64,000 bases of DNA from Amycolatopsis oliviviridis (lineage in GTDB: Bacteria > Actinomycetota > Actinomycetes > Mycobacteriales > Pseudonocardiaceae): contig NZ_BNAY01000005.1 in assembly GCF_014654365.1 (NCBI RefSeq), positions 620,001 through 684,000 on the forward strand, given 5' to 3'. The notes under the pieces were generated by a model. The model did not search any database and had not been told where the DNA came from. It was given only the letters and a program-made list of their open reading frames with translations. A program made the translations under genes and the position numbers. Numbering within the stretch: the stretch's first letter is position 1; each line of letters starts with the position of its first letter. Shown here in pieces: positions 37,064 to 46,244 of the stretch.

Positions 37064-38002
37064 TCACGAGAGGTGGGCGCGGACGCGGGTGAAGCGGTCT
37101 TCCCAAGCCGCCCGGACGTCCGGGGCGGCGGCGTGAGCGGCCAACAGATCGGGAGCAGGAGCCTGACGCGGCACCGGCAGTCGTCCGTCCACAGGGGACA
37201 GTGAGTCGGCGCAGACGTCCCCCGTCAGCAAGGACATCGTGCCCAGTCCGCAGGCGAAGTCCAAAGTGGGCAGTGCGCCCGCGAGCGCCAGCCCGGCGGC
37301 GAGCCCGACGCTCGTCTCGACGGCGGAGGACACCACGCACGGCAGGCCGCAGGCTTCGGCGACCTCCAGCGCGCGCCGGACCCCGCCCAGCGGCGCGACC
37401 TTCAGCACGGCGACGTCGGCCGCTCCCGCCACGGCCACCTTGAGCGGGTCTTCGGCCCGGCGGATCGATTCATCCGCGGCGATCCGCACCCCGACCCGGC
37501 GCCGGACGTCGGCCAGTTCTCCGATCGACGGGCACGGCTGCTCGGCGTACTCGAGCCCGCCCGCCGCGCGGTCCAGTTCGCCGATGGCCTTGACCGCGGT
37601 GTCCACGTCCCAGGCCATGTTCGCGTCGACGCGGATCGCGCCCGCGGGCCCCAGCGCCGCCCGCACCGCCTCCACCCGGGCGCAGTCCTCGGCGAGGCTC
37701 ACCCGGGGGTCGGCGACCTTGACCTTCGCCGTGCGGCAGCCCGACGCGGACACGAGTTCGTACGCCTTCTCCGGCGACACCACCGGGACGGTCGCGTTCA
37801 CCTCGACGCTCTCCCGCACCGGCGACGGCCACCCGCGCTCGCTCGCTTCCAGCGCGGACGTGAGCCACGGCGCGCTTTCGGCGTCCGAGTAGTCGGAGAA
37901 CGGGCAGAATTCGCCCCAGCCCGCTTCGCCGCGGATCAGCAGTCCTTCACGGACCGTGATGCCGCGGAAGCGCGTGCGCAAGGGGATCGAGTAGACGTCC
38001 AT
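37064..38002 (-). CDS. menC: o-Succinylbenzoate synthase
   Basis: 312 residues from ATG (complement 38000-38002); a GTG two codons earlier is equally possible. Enolase superfamily, dehydrating SHCHC in menaquinone synthesis. Seen are TAKVKVADP (KxK catalytic pair), IRVDANMAWD, EYAEQPC, IAADESIRR (the three metal acids) and the second catalytic Lys in VAVLKVAPLGG. The shortened ~310-residue form is normal for actinobacteria. No other men gene is in the window. It is convergent with the M23 gene and divergent from the AfsR-like regulator. Confidence 0.93.
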   Translation of the reverse strand: MDVYSIPLRTRFRGITVREGLLIRGEAGWGEFCPFSDYSDAESAPWLTSALEASERGWPSPVRESVEVNATVPVVSPEKAYELVSASGCRTAKVKVADPRVSLAEDCARVEAVRAALGPAGAIRVDANMAWDVDTAVKAIGELDRAAGGLEYAEQPCPSIGELADVRRRVGVRIAADESIRRAEDPLKVAVAGAADVAVLKVAPLGGVRRALEVAEACGLPCVVSSAVETSVGLAAGLALAGALPTLDFACGLGTMSLLTGDVCADSLSPVDGRLPVPRQAPAPDLLAAHAAAPDVRAAWEDRFTRVRAHLS

Positions 38003-38059
38003 CGACACCGATCATGCCACCGGCGGAATCACGTGCCGTTTCACCCGATTACGGACAGA

Positions 38060-40888
38060 ATGAGCGGCGTGGCACTCGACTTTCGCGTGCTGGGACCCAC
38101 CGAGGTCACGGCGGACGGGCTGCCGGTGCCCTTGGGCGGCAGCAGGCCGCTCATCGTGCTGGCGGGCTTGTTGCTGCGCGCGAACACGGTCGTGTCGGTC
38201 GAGGAGCTGGGCCGCTGGCTGTGGCCGGACGATCGGCGGCGCTCCAAGGGCGCCCTGCAGACCTACGTCCTGCGGGTCCGGCGCGCGCTCGGCGACGAGG
38301 TCGTCCTCCGCACCGAACGCGGCGGCTACCTGCTCGAACTCGACGAAAACCTGCTGGACCTCGCCCGTTTCCGCGCGCTCGCCGCGGCGGGAGCGGAGGC
38401 CGCGGGGGACGGTGACCTCCGCCAGGCGGCCGATCGGTTCGCCGCCGCGCTGTCCGAATGGCGCGGCCCGGCGCTGCAGAACGTTCACTCCGAAGCGCTG
38501 CTCCGGGACGAAGCCGACCAGCTGGGCGAGGAGCGGCTACGCGTGCGCGAGCAGTGGGCGGACGCGCTCATCGCCCTCGGCGACCACGCCACCGTCATCC
38601 CCGAGCTGACCCGGTTGTGCCGGGAGAACCCGCTTCGGGAGCGGCTGCACGAGCAGCTCATGCTCGCGCTCTACCGCTCCGGCAGACAGGCCGAGGCGCT
38701 GAACGTCTACCGCCGGATCGGCGCGGTGCTGGCCGAAGAACTCGGCCTCGACCCCGGCGCGTCGCTGCAGCGGGCGCACCAGGCGATCCTGACCGGCGAA
38801 GAGTCCGTCGAGACCACATTGGACTCCGAGCTGACGCGGTACCGGCTCGGCACCGAACCGCTGATCCCGCGTCAGCTCCCGGCGGATCTCCGGGTGTTCT
38901 CCGGCCGTCAGCGCGATCTCAAGGCCCTGCACGGACTCGTCCCGGAGGCGCTGGACACCGAGCGGTCGACGTCCATCGCGTCGATCGAGGGCATGGGCGG
39001 CATCGGCAAGACGACCCTCGCCGTCCATTTCGCGCACGAGGTCGGGGACCGCTTCCCCGGCGGCCAGGTGTACCTCAACCTGCGCGGATACGGTCCCGGA
39101 GAACCCGTCGAAGCCGCCACGGCGCTGGAGACCATGCTCGTTTCCGTCGGCGTCCCCGCCGACCGGATCCCCGCCGACGTCGACGGCCGCGCGGCCACCT
39201 GGCGCAGCTACAGCGCGGGCCGCCGGATGCTGATCCTGCTCGACAACGCCGCGAGCACCGAGCAGATCCGGCCGCTGCTGCCCGGCCCCGGGTGCCTGGT
39301 GGTGGTGACCAGCCGCTGGCAGCTGCAGGCGCTCGTGGCGACCCACGGCGCGCGGCGTGTCGCACTGGAGGAACTGCCGGACGAGGACGCGATCGCCCTC
39401 GTCGCTTCGACGATCGGGCTGGACCGGGTCGCCGAGGATCCCGAGGCCACCGAACGATTCGTCCGGTACTGCGGCGGGCTGCCGCTGGCCATCCGGATCC
39501 TCGCGGTGCGGGCGGCGCAATTCCCGGACCTCCCGCTGCGGGAGTTCGTCCGGCTGCTGGAAGCCGAACAGGACAGGCTGGGGTCGTTCGACCTCGCCGA
39601 CGGCGACGAGACGAACATCCGGGCCGTCTTCTCGTACTCGTACCGGGCGCTCGACGAACGGGCCGCGCGGATGCTGCGGCTGCTCGGCCTGCCCACCGGT
39701 GGCGATTTCAGCGTGCCTGCGGCCGCGGCGGTGGCCGGGGTCGACATCGCCGAAGCGCACGCGGACCTGGCGAAACTGACCTCCGCGCATCTGATCGCGC
39801 GGTCCAGACCAGGCCGCTACCAGTTCCACGACCTGATCCGCGCGTACGCGGCCGAGCTGTCGGCGAAGGTCGACGGGCCCGAGGCGCGGACGGGGGTGCT
39901 GGACAGGCTGCTCCACGCGTCGCTGGCGTCCGCGCTGAACGCGTCGAGACTCTTGCGTTCGGACCGGCACTACCGGCTCGTCGAGCCGGAGCGGTTCGAC
40001 GGCGCGGGCCTGAAGTTCGGGCACTACGAACAGGCGCTGGACTGGTTCGACGAGGAGGCGGGAAACCTCATCGCCGCGGTGAACGTCGCCTACCGCGAGC
40101 GGCGGTTCCGGGAGTGCTGGCAGCTGGCGTGGCTGCTCCAGTCGTACTTCATCGTGCGGGCCCGGCTGGAGGACTGGCGTTCGGTGTTCGGCGTGGCGCT
40201 CCGCGCGGCTCGCGATCTGGAGGACCGCCCGGGCGAGGCCGCCATCCTCAGTGGACTCGGCGTGGCCTGCGGGGTCGCCCGCCAGTACGACGACAGCATC
40301 GTCTACCTCAAGCAGGTCGTCGAACTGCAGCGGCAGGTCGGGGACCGGCAGGGGGAAGCGCGGGCTCTCTACAACCTGACGCTGGCAACCCAGGACCCCG
40401 ACACGGGGTGGGAGTACGGGACGCGCGCCTTGCGGCTCATCCGGGAGAGCAACGTCGGCGCCGGTATGGAGGCCAGCGCGTTGCAGGCCCTCGGTGACAT
40501 CTGCACCCAGGCCGGCCGCTTCGAGCAGGCGCTCGACTTCGCCGACCAGGCCTTGGCGCTGGAGTCGCACGCGCTCCCCGACGAAGCCCGCTTCACCTTG
40601 CACACCAAGGGGACCGCACTGGTCGGGCTCGGCCGCCAGGACGAGGGCATCGCCTGCATGCGGCGGGCCGTCGAGATGTTCTTCGCCCACGGCGAGCTTT
40701 ACGAGGCGGCCGACGTGCTGGCCCAGCTCGGCGGAATCCATCTGCGGTTCGGCGATCCCTCGTCGGCGCGGGAATGCTGGCTGCGTTCGGTGCGGGTGCT
40801 GACCGAACTCTCGCATCCGGACGCCGAGGACGTCCGGACGAAGCTCGCGTCGCTCGTCGGTGAAGCCGTCAGAGCCGAGCAGGCGTGA
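38060..40888 (+). CDS. AfsR/SARP-family transcriptional regulator with NB-ARC and TPR domains
   Basis: 942 residues from ATG 38060 (GTG 38069 possible). Domains in order: OmpR-type winged helix (FRVLGPTEVTADGLPVPLGG, LQTYVLRVRRALGDEVVLRT), bacterial transcriptional activation domain (LMLALYRSGRQAEALNVYRR), NB-ARC ATPase with Walker A EGMGGIGKTTLAV (about residue 312) and LILLDNAASTEQIRPLLPG, GLPLAIRILA, and C-terminal TPR helices. AfsR-like proteins couple ATP-dependent self-association to activation of secondary-metabolism genes. No biosynthetic cluster is in view, so the target is unknown. Confidence 0.93.
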   Translation: MSGVALDFRVLGPTEVTADGLPVPLGGSRPLIVLAGLLLRANTVVSVEELGRWLWPDDRRRSKGALQTYVLRVRRALGDEVVLRTERGGYLLELDENLLDLARFRALAAAGAEAAGDGDLRQAADRFAAALSEWRGPALQNVHSEALLRDEADQLGEERLRVREQWADALIALGDHATVIPELTRLCRENPLRERLHEQLMLALYRSGRQAEALNVYRRIGAVLAEELGLDPGASLQRAHQAILTGEESVETTLDSELTRYRLGTEPLIPRQLPADLRVFSGRQRDLKALHGLVPEALDTERSTSIASIEGMGGIGKTTLAVHFAHEVGDRFPGGQVYLNLRGYGPGEPVEAATALETMLVSVGVPADRIPADVDGRAATWRSYSAGRRMLILLDNAASTEQIRPLLPGPGCLVVVTSRWQLQALVATHGARRVALEELPDEDAIALVASTIGLDRVAEDPEATERFVRYCGGLPLAIRILAVRAAQFPDLPLREFVRLLEAEQDRLGSFDLADGDETNIRAVFSYSYRALDERAARMLRLLGLPTGGDFSVPAAAAVAGVDIAEAHADLAKLTSAHLIARSRPGRYQFHDLIRAYAAELSAKVDGPEARTGVLDRLLHASLASALNASRLLRSDRHYRLVEPERFDGAGLKFGHYEQALDWFDEEAGNLIAAVNVAYRERRFRECWQLAWLLQSYFIVRARLEDWRSVFGVALRAARDLEDRPGEAAILSGLGVACGVARQYDDSIVYLKQVVELQRQVGDRQGEARALYNLTLATQDPDTGWEYGTRALRLIRESNVGAGMEASALQALGDICTQAGRFEQALDFADQALALESHALPDEARFTLHTKGTALVGLGRQDEGIACMRRAVEMFFAHGELYEAADVLAQLGGIHLRFGDPSSARECWLRSVRVLTELSHPDAEDVRTKLASLVGEAVRAEQA

Positions 40889-41008
40889 GTGAGGCCACGG
40901 GCGCCCGGCGTGCCGACCCCCAGTCGCAGCACGCGAGTACGCCCGTGACCTCGCGCGCCACTTAACAGGACACCGCTCACTGTGCGCTGACTGTGCAGCT
41001 CGCGCGGT

Positions 41009-41824
41009 TCACGACAGGAGTTTCGCGAGCGCGATCGCGTTCTTCGGGGCCTCGGCCTCGACGTCGTTGTCGAAGTAGACGTACGTGTCGCGACCCCAGC
41101 CTTCGATTCTGCGGGCCCACCGCTTGAGCGCCTTCTCGCCGTAGCCGCTGACGTACAACTCCTCCGCACCGTGCAGGCGGACGTACGCGAAGTCTTCGCT
41201 CGTCATCTCGTCGACGAACGGGAACTTCCCGGCTGTGTCGGCGACCACGAGCGCGATGCCGTGCTCGCGGAACAGCTCGATGCTCTCGGGTTCGGCGAAG
41301 CTCGGATGCCGTACTTCGAGGGCGTGCCGGAGCTTCCGGCGAGGCTTCGCGTCGGTGTGCGCTTCGGCCTTCAGCTTGTCGTCGTGCCCGCTCGCGAGCT
41401 TGGCCGCGGCGTGACTGGTGCGCGGGAGGAGCTTGAAGAACGCCTCGACGCGCTCGGCGTCGAACTCCAGCCGCGGCGGCAGCTGCCAGAGGATCGGCCC
41501 CAGTTTCCGGCCGAGCGCCAGCACGCCGGACGCGAAAAAGTTCGACAGCGGCGTTTCGACGTCGCGCAGTCGCTTCTGATGCGTGATGAAACGGCCGCCC
41601 TTGACGGCGAAGACGAAGTCGTCCGGTGTCTGCCCGGCCCACGCCCGGTATCGCTCGGGACGCTGCAAGGAGTAGAACGTGCCGTTGATCTCGGCCGAGT
41701 TCATCCTGCTCGCCAGGTACTCCAGCTCGCGCCGCTGCACCAGCCCGCGGGGATAGAAGTCCCCGCGCCAGGACGGGTAGCGCCAGCCCGAAGTGCCGAT
41801 CCTCAGCTCCGCGACGTCGATCAC
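41009..41824 (-). CDS. DUF72 family protein (TIM-barrel, YecE-like)
   Basis: 271 residues from GTG. DUF72 signs: ELRIGTSGWRYPSWRGDFYP, LEYLASRMNSAEINGTFYSL, FAVKGGRFITHQKRL, LALGRKLGPILWQLPP, and the C-terminal YVSGYGEKALKRWARRI, YVYFDNDVEAEAPKNAIALA. A UVDE/xylose-isomerase-like barrel without an assigned reaction. It is usually a stand-alone gene; here it lies 49 bp after the DUF4253 gene on the same strand and could be co-transcribed with it. Confidence 0.92.
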   Translation of the reverse strand: MIDVAELRIGTSGWRYPSWRGDFYPRGLVQRRELEYLASRMNSAEINGTFYSLQRPERYRAWAGQTPDDFVFAVKGGRFITHQKRLRDVETPLSNFFASGVLALGRKLGPILWQLPPRLEFDAERVEAFFKLLPRTSHAAAKLASGHDDKLKAEAHTDAKPRRKLRHALEVRHPSFAEPESIELFREHGIALVVADTAGKFPFVDEMTSEDFAYVRLHGAEELYVSGYGEKALKRWARRIEGWGRDTYVYFDNDVEAEAPKNAIALAKLLS

Positions 41825-41873
41825 CGCCTTCCGGTGCCCTGATTCCCCCTCTCGCTCCGGCGCAAACGCCCGC

Positions 41874-42629
41874 TCACGCCCACGAGAACCGCCACCGGCG
41901 GGTCTGGACCAGGCTGGAGGCGAACTCGCGCAGATTGCCCGGCTGACCGGCGAACGACGACAGACAGAACGAACGGTGCTCGGCGGCGACGGTGAGCGCC
42001 CGGCCCTGGGTGCGCGGCGGCGCGGCCACCGACAGCTCCATCGAGTCGAAGCCCAGCACCGTGAGCGTGGCGCCGAAGCGGTCTTCCCAGCTGCGCAGGA
42101 CCGCGGACAGCTCGTGGACCTGATCGGTCGCCTTGATCATGCCCGTCCAGCCGAGGATCGCCGGGATGTCGGCGGGCCGCTCGGTCTGCACCAGCGCGAG
42201 CCGGTGCTGCCCGCGCGCGGCCAGGATCGACCCGGTGTTGCCCGCCTCGGCCAGCGGATCCGCCCGGCGCGACGGACGACGCGCGAGACCGGGGAACTTC
42301 GCGCCGAACGGGCGCAGGCAGGCGCCGTCGCAGCACGAGGTGTCCCACCAGCGGGCCAGTACCTCGGCCGGGTCCACCGAGGAGATCCGGTGGTCGGCCG
42401 GGGCGAGCCTGCCGCGGTCGTCGATCCAGTCCTCGCCGTTGGCCGCGAACCGCTGGTCGTGCGGGATCAGCACCGGCCACAGCCCGGACCGGTCGAACTC
42501 GGCGACACAGCCGGTGTAGCGCTCCGGCCTGGCCAACGGCAGGTCGGAAACCCAGATCCGGCCGTGCCAGCGGCCGGGCGGCAGGGTCTGGACGGGCGGC
42601 GTGCCTGGTCGGAACGGTGCGATCGTCAT
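41874..42629 (-). CDS. DUF4253 family protein behind SOS-box-like sites
   Basis: 251 residues from ATG (complement 42627-42629; AGGGGA upstream). The C-terminal DUF4253 domain is plain: DIPAILGWTGMIKATDQVHE, LRSWEDRFGATLTVLGFDSM, VAAEHRSFCLSSF, and the Trp-rich end RRWRFSWA. The N-terminal part (GRWHGRIWVSDLPLARPERY) is of no known fold. The function of this family is unknown. Two LexA-box-like palindromes lie within 55 bp of the start, suggesting DNA-damage induction. Confidence 0.88.
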   Translation of the reverse strand: MTIAPFRPGTPPVQTLPPGRWHGRIWVSDLPLARPERYTGCVAEFDRSGLWPVLIPHDQRFAANGEDWIDDRGRLAPADHRISSVDPAEVLARWWDTSCCDGACLRPFGAKFPGLARRPSRRADPLAEAGNTGSILAARGQHRLALVQTERPADIPAILGWTGMIKATDQVHELSAVLRSWEDRFGATLTVLGFDSMELSVAAPPRTQGRALTVAAEHRSFCLSSFAGQPGNLREFASSLVQTRRWRFSWA

Positions 42630-42640
42630 CGGCTTCCCCT

Positions 42641-42680
42641 CGAACTGGTGTTCGGTCAACTCTACCCGAACACTAGTTCG
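42641..42680 (-). promoter_or_regulatory. Two LexA (SOS) box-like palindromes
   Basis: CGAACTGGTGTTCG (42641-42654) and CGAACACTAGTTCG (42667-42680) both fit CGAAC-N4-GTTCG, the actinobacterial LexA operator; the first has the outer T and the second the outer A of TCGAAC-N4-GTTCGA. Centres are 26 bp apart, and the sites start 12 bp before the DUF4253 ATG, where LexA would block transcription. The two sites together also form a 14-bp inverted repeat with one mismatch. Confidence 0.72.
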
Positions 42681-42798
42681 AAGCACTGACAGTTTTCGAT
42701 ACCCCGTTTGCGGGATCTCGCGGTCGGCGTCCCACCCGTCCCTGGTGTCACATCGGTCCCGGCAGCACCGTCCACAGTGGAGCTTGAGCGTTGACGCT

Positions 42799-42871
42799 CC
42801 CCGCGTTTCGTCCTCTGAATGCGGTTTTTCGCGTGCGCAAGAACCGCATCCAGAGGACGAAACGCGCGGGG
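42799..42871. repeat. Family D palindrome (copy 4)
   Basis: Left arm 42799-42826 (CCCCGCGTTTCGTCCTCTGA, continuing ATGCGGTT) and right arm 42842-42871, with one bulge and a mismatch. The right arm ends directly at the stop codon (42872) of the minus-strand XPB helicase, so it is the 3' structure of that gene; the next gene (DUF4253) is on the same strand. CGTTTCG/CGAAACG here replaces CATTTCG/CGAAATG of other copies on both arms. Confidence 0.9.
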
Positions 42872-44518
42872 CTACATCGGGCGCAGCAGGTCGTCCGCGT
42901 CCACGATCCGGTACGCGTAGCCCTGTTCGGCCAGGAACCGCTGCCGGTGCGCCGCGTACTCGGTGTCGACGGTGTCCCGCGAGACGACCGAGTAGAAGTG
43001 CGCCTGCCGCCCGTCTCCCTTGGGGCGCAGCAGCCGTCCGAGCCGCTGGGCCTCCTCCTGCCGCGAGCCGAACGTCCCGGAGATCTGGATCGCGACCGAG
43101 GCCTCCGGCAGGTCGATCGAGAAGTTGGCGACCTTCGAAACGACCAGCGTCCTGATCTCGCCGCGCCGGAACGCGTCGAACAGTTCCTCGCGTTCCTTGT
43201 TCCGCGTGGCACCCTGGATCACCGGCGCGTCCAGTTCGTCGCCGATCATCTCCAGCTGGTCGAGATAGGCCCCGATGACCAGCGTCGGCTCGCCCGGATG
43301 CCGGTCCACCAGGGATTTGATCACCTTGGTCTTGGTGTCCGCGGTCGCCGCCAGTTTGTACCGCTCCTCGGCTTCGGCCGTCGCGTACGCGAGCCTCTCG
43401 GCGTCGGTCAGCGTCACCCGGACCTCGGTGCATTCCGCCGGCGCGATCCAGCCCTGCGCCTCGATGTCGCGCCACGGGACGTCGTACCGCTTCGGGCCGA
43501 TCAGGGAGAACACGTCGCCTTCGCGGCCGTCCTCGCGCACCAGGGTCGCGGTCAGCCCCAGCCGCCGCCGCGACTGCAGGTCCGCGGTCATCCGGAACAC
43601 CGGCGCGGGCAGCAGGTGGACCTCGTCGTAGACGACCAGGCCCCAGTCGCGCGAGTCGAACAGGTCCAGATGCTTGTACTCGCCCTTGGTCTTGCGCGTG
43701 ACCACCTGGTAGGTCGCGATGGTGACCGGCCGGATCTCCTTCTTCTCCCCGGAGTACTCGCCGATCTCCTCCTCGGTGAGCGAGGTCCGCGCGACCAGCT
43801 CCCGCTTCCACTGCCGTCCGGCGACGGTGTTCGTCACCAGGATCAGCGTCGTCGCCTTCGCGTGCGCCATGGCCGCGGCGCCGACCAGGGTCTTGCCCGC
43901 GCCGCACGGCAGCACGACGACGCCGGACCCGCCCGCCCAGAACGCCTCCGCGGCCTTGCGCTGGTAGTCGCGCAGCTCCCAGTCGTCCTCGGCGAGGTCG
44001 ATCGGATGCGCCTCACCGTCCACGTAACCGGCGAGGTCTTCCGCGGGCCAGCCGACCTTCAGCAGCGCCTGCTTGAGCCGTCCGCGTTCGGAGGGGTGCA
44101 CGATGACGGTGTCCTCGTCGATGCGCGCGCCCAGCATCGGGCTGATCTTCTTGTGCCGGAGGATCTCCTCCAGCACCGCGCGGTCGATGGTCGACATGAC
44201 CAGGCCGTGCGCCGGGTGGTTGGCGATCTGCAGGCGCCCGAACCGGCCCATCGTGTCCACGATGTCGATGAGCAGCGGCTGGGGCACGGGGAACCGCGAG
44301 TACGTCGTCAGCGCGTCGACGACCTGTTCGGCGTCGTGGCCGGCCGCGCGGGCGTTCCACAACGCCAGCGGCGTGATCCGGTAGGTGTGGACGTGCTCGG
44401 GCGCGCGTTCCAGCTCGGCGAACGGCGCGATGGCGATCCGCGCGTCGTCGGCCTGGCTGTTGTCGACCTCGAGCAGGACGGTCTTATCGGACTGGACGAT
44501 CAGCGGGCCATCGGTCAC
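42872..44518 (-). CDS. XPB/Ssl2-type DNA repair helicase
   Basis: 548 residues from GTG (complement 44516-44518), with a strong AAAGGAGG ribosome site. SF2 helicase: N-terminal damage-recognition-like domain (residues 1-190), motif I VVLPCGAGKTLVGAAA, motif II LVVYDEVHLLPAP, motif III RLGLTATLVREDG with the RED motif of XPB, motif V/VI IRTLVVSKVANFSIDLPEA and EEAQRLGRLLRPKGDG. A 3'-5' helicase with a role in nucleotide-excision repair in eukaryotes; in mycobacteria XPB is an active ATPase/helicase, in vivo role unclear. Length is typical of bacterial XPB. Confidence 0.95.
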   Translation of the reverse strand: MTDGPLIVQSDKTVLLEVDNSQADDARIAIAPFAELERAPEHVHTYRITPLALWNARAAGHDAEQVVDALTTYSRFPVPQPLLIDIVDTMGRFGRLQIANHPAHGLVMSTIDRAVLEEILRHKKISPMLGARIDEDTVIVHPSERGRLKQALLKVGWPAEDLAGYVDGEAHPIDLAEDDWELRDYQRKAAEAFWAGGSGVVVLPCGAGKTLVGAAAMAHAKATTLILVTNTVAGRQWKRELVARTSLTEEEIGEYSGEKKEIRPVTIATYQVVTRKTKGEYKHLDLFDSRDWGLVVYDEVHLLPAPVFRMTADLQSRRRLGLTATLVREDGREGDVFSLIGPKRYDVPWRDIEAQGWIAPAECTEVRVTLTDAERLAYATAEAEERYKLAATADTKTKVIKSLVDRHPGEPTLVIGAYLDQLEMIGDELDAPVIQGATRNKEREELFDAFRRGEIRTLVVSKVANFSIDLPEASVAIQISGTFGSRQEEAQRLGRLLRPKGDGRQAHFYSVVSRDTVDTEYAAHRQRFLAEQGYAYRIVDADDLLRPM

Positions 44519-44603
44519 ATCCTCCTTTATACGTTCCGGCCCCACCGGCTCCCGTCGCGGCACCGCTGGTGGAAGGATGTGCGGCAGGTGACTGGAGGGG
44601 ACC

Positions 44604-45239
44604 TTGACGACTACACCGACCGGCGGGACACCCGAGTACGACCCGTTCAACGCGCCGGCCCCGATGCCCGCGATGCCGGAGGCGGGGCCGCCGACGCCGT
44701 TCCCGAAGCCGGCGCCGCTGAGCGTCCTGGCCAGGGTCTCGATCGTGCTGGGCGTCGTCGTCGCGCTGGGCGTGGGGAGCCTGGTCGCCTGGGGGATCTC
44801 GCAGGCGGGCAAATTCGCCACGGTCGAGGCGGGGAAGTGCCTGTACCTGAGCGACGAGGCGGGCGGTGCCCAGAGCTACACGACCGCCAGCTGCACGTCG
44901 AACCGCGCGACCTTCCGCATCGACGAGGTGCGCACGGGCTCGTCGGAATGCCGCGATCCGGACTACGTCCAGTTCGAGCTGTACGGGAGTTCGTCCGCCA
45001 AGCGGGCCGAAAAGACGCTCTGCCTCGCGCTGAACGTCGAGACCGGGGACTGCCTGCGCGACGTCGTGCACGAGACGCGGATCGCGAAGGTCCGCTGCAC
45101 CGACATCAGCGCGGAGGCGCGGGCCGTGGTGACGCGGGGAGCGTCGGAGGCCGCGTGTGCGTCGGACGACACCGAGCTGCACTACACCGGGCCGCCCGAG
45201 CGCACGGTGTGCCTGAGGCCGACCGGTGAGAACATCTAG
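44604..45239 (+). CDS. Membrane-anchored LppU/SCO3897-like protein
   Basis: 211 residues from a TTG start with GGAGGGG upstream. A Pro-rich cytoplasmic N-terminus (YDPFNAPAPMPAMPEAGPPT), one membrane helix (VSIVLGVVVALGVGSLVAWG), and an outside domain with paired cysteines (VEAGKCLYLSDEAG, TTASCTSNRATFRIDEVRTG, KTLCLALNVETGDCL, KVRCTDI, EAACASDD). The 'GKCL...SC..NRATFRI' pattern recalls the LppU/SCO3897 family of actinobacterial lipoprotein-like proteins. There is no lipobox. Function is unknown. It is divergent from the helicase. Confidence 0.75.
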   Translation: MTTTPTGGTPEYDPFNAPAPMPAMPEAGPPTPFPKPAPLSVLARVSIVLGVVVALGVGSLVAWGISQAGKFATVEAGKCLYLSDEAGGAQSYTTASCTSNRATFRIDEVRTGSSECRDPDYVQFELYGSSSAKRAEKTLCLALNVETGDCLRDVVHETRIAKVRCTDISAEARAVVTRGASEAACASDDTELHYTGPPERTVCLRPTGENI

Positions 45240-45249
45240 GCGAGAACAG

Positions 45250-46209
45250 CTAGGAGCGCGGCACCATCGACTGGACGTCGAGCCGGGCGCCGATCATGCC
45301 GGAGTTGTGCATCAGGTCGGCGACCCGCTGCAGCCGGATGCCGTTGAGGGAGACCGGGTAGGACCCGAGCGAGATCAGGGACGCCGTGGTCCGGTCGATG
45401 TCGGAGAACGACGGCAGCGCGTCGCGGACGGTGACCGGGTCCGCGGCCCGCACCTGCGCCTCGCCGAGCACTTCCCGGAAGGCCGCGAGCGTGCGGGCGT
45501 TGCCCTGGCCGAAGGCGCCGGTCGAAACGTAGGACGACATCGGGAAGTCGAGCGTCGCGCCGCGGGCGCCGTCGGCGAGGATGCTCGCCCCGAGTTCCTT
45601 CTCGGCCCTGGTGATGTACGGCTCGACCATCCACGCGGCGTCGACCTCGCCCGCCTGGAGCGCCTGCGGCATCCGGTCGAACGGGTTCTGCTTGAACTGG
45701 ATCCGGTTCACGTCGACGCCCGCGGTCCCGAGTACCGAGCGGGCCACGAGCACGCCGGTGTCGTCGAGCATGTTCACCGCGATCTTCGGTGACTTCTTGA
45801 GCGTCGGCTCGGTGTAGTCGGAACCGGGAAGTGTGACGAGCGCCATGGTGTTGCGGCCGGCGGTGTAGGCCTCGCCCTGCAACTGCAGCGCGGTCCCGGC
45901 CGCGGCGGCGCGGAAGATGGAGACGTCGCTCGCGAACGCCAGGTCGATCTCGCCCGCGGAAAGCTTGCCGATCGCCTGGTCGGCGGGGACGTCGACGAGG
46001 GTCACGGACAGGCCGGCGGCGGTGAATTTCCCGGCGGCCACGGCGACCCGCAAAGGCGCCGTGTCGATGGGGCTCCCGACACCGATGCGCAGTTCCGTCC
46101 GTTCGAGTGGCGCGTCGGTGCTTGCGTCACCATCGGAAAACACTCCGCAACCGGCCGTCGCCAGCAGAGCCGCTACCAGCGGAATCGCCAAGACGCGCAT
46201 CTTCGTCAC
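45250..46209 (-). CDS. NMT1/SsuA-type substrate-binding lipoprotein 1 (no transporter nearby)
   Basis: 319 residues from GTG (ATG 46200 possible). Lipobox LATAGC (Cys about 21). The NMT1/THI5-SsuA-like fold is shown by LRIGVGSPIDTAPLRVAVAA, KFTAAGLSVTLVDVPADQAI, GEIDLAFASDVSIF, MVEPYITRAEKELG and a C-terminal SLNGIRLQRVADLMHNSGMI. It is homologous to the two lipoproteins at 54077-56346 (shared APLR.A...G.F...GL.V, R(I/L)QRV.DL). No permease or ATPase lies next to it. Instead it is divergent, over 155 bp, from an orphan CvnA-like kinase. It probably captures a small organic ligand such as a sulfonate or pyrimidine, for transport or sensing. Confidence 0.85.
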   Translation of the reverse strand: MTKMRVLAIPLVAALLATAGCGVFSDGDASTDAPLERTELRIGVGSPIDTAPLRVAVAAGKFTAAGLSVTLVDVPADQAIGKLSAGEIDLAFASDVSIFRAAAAGTALQLQGEAYTAGRNTMALVTLPGSDYTEPTLKKSPKIAVNMLDDTGVLVARSVLGTAGVDVNRIQFKQNPFDRMPQALQAGEVDAAWMVEPYITRAEKELGASILADGARGATLDFPMSSYVSTGAFGQGNARTLAAFREVLGEAQVRAADPVTVRDALPSFSDIDRTTASLISLGSYPVSLNGIRLQRVADLMHNSGMIGARLDVQSMVPRS

Positions 46210-46244
46210 CGCTCACCTACCGAGAGAATGTGCTCCTCCTTCTG

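Noticed and set aside
38537-40816. 759-codon minus-strand frame opposite the AfsR-like gene
   Set aside because: Composition is that of an antisense shadow; the plus strand encodes winged-helix, NB-ARC and TPR motifs.
42872-44821. Longer N-terminus for the XPB helicase (extra 100 codons)
   Set aside because: The extension overlaps the divergent LppU-like gene and lacks homology; the GTG at 44518 has a strong AAAGGAGG site.
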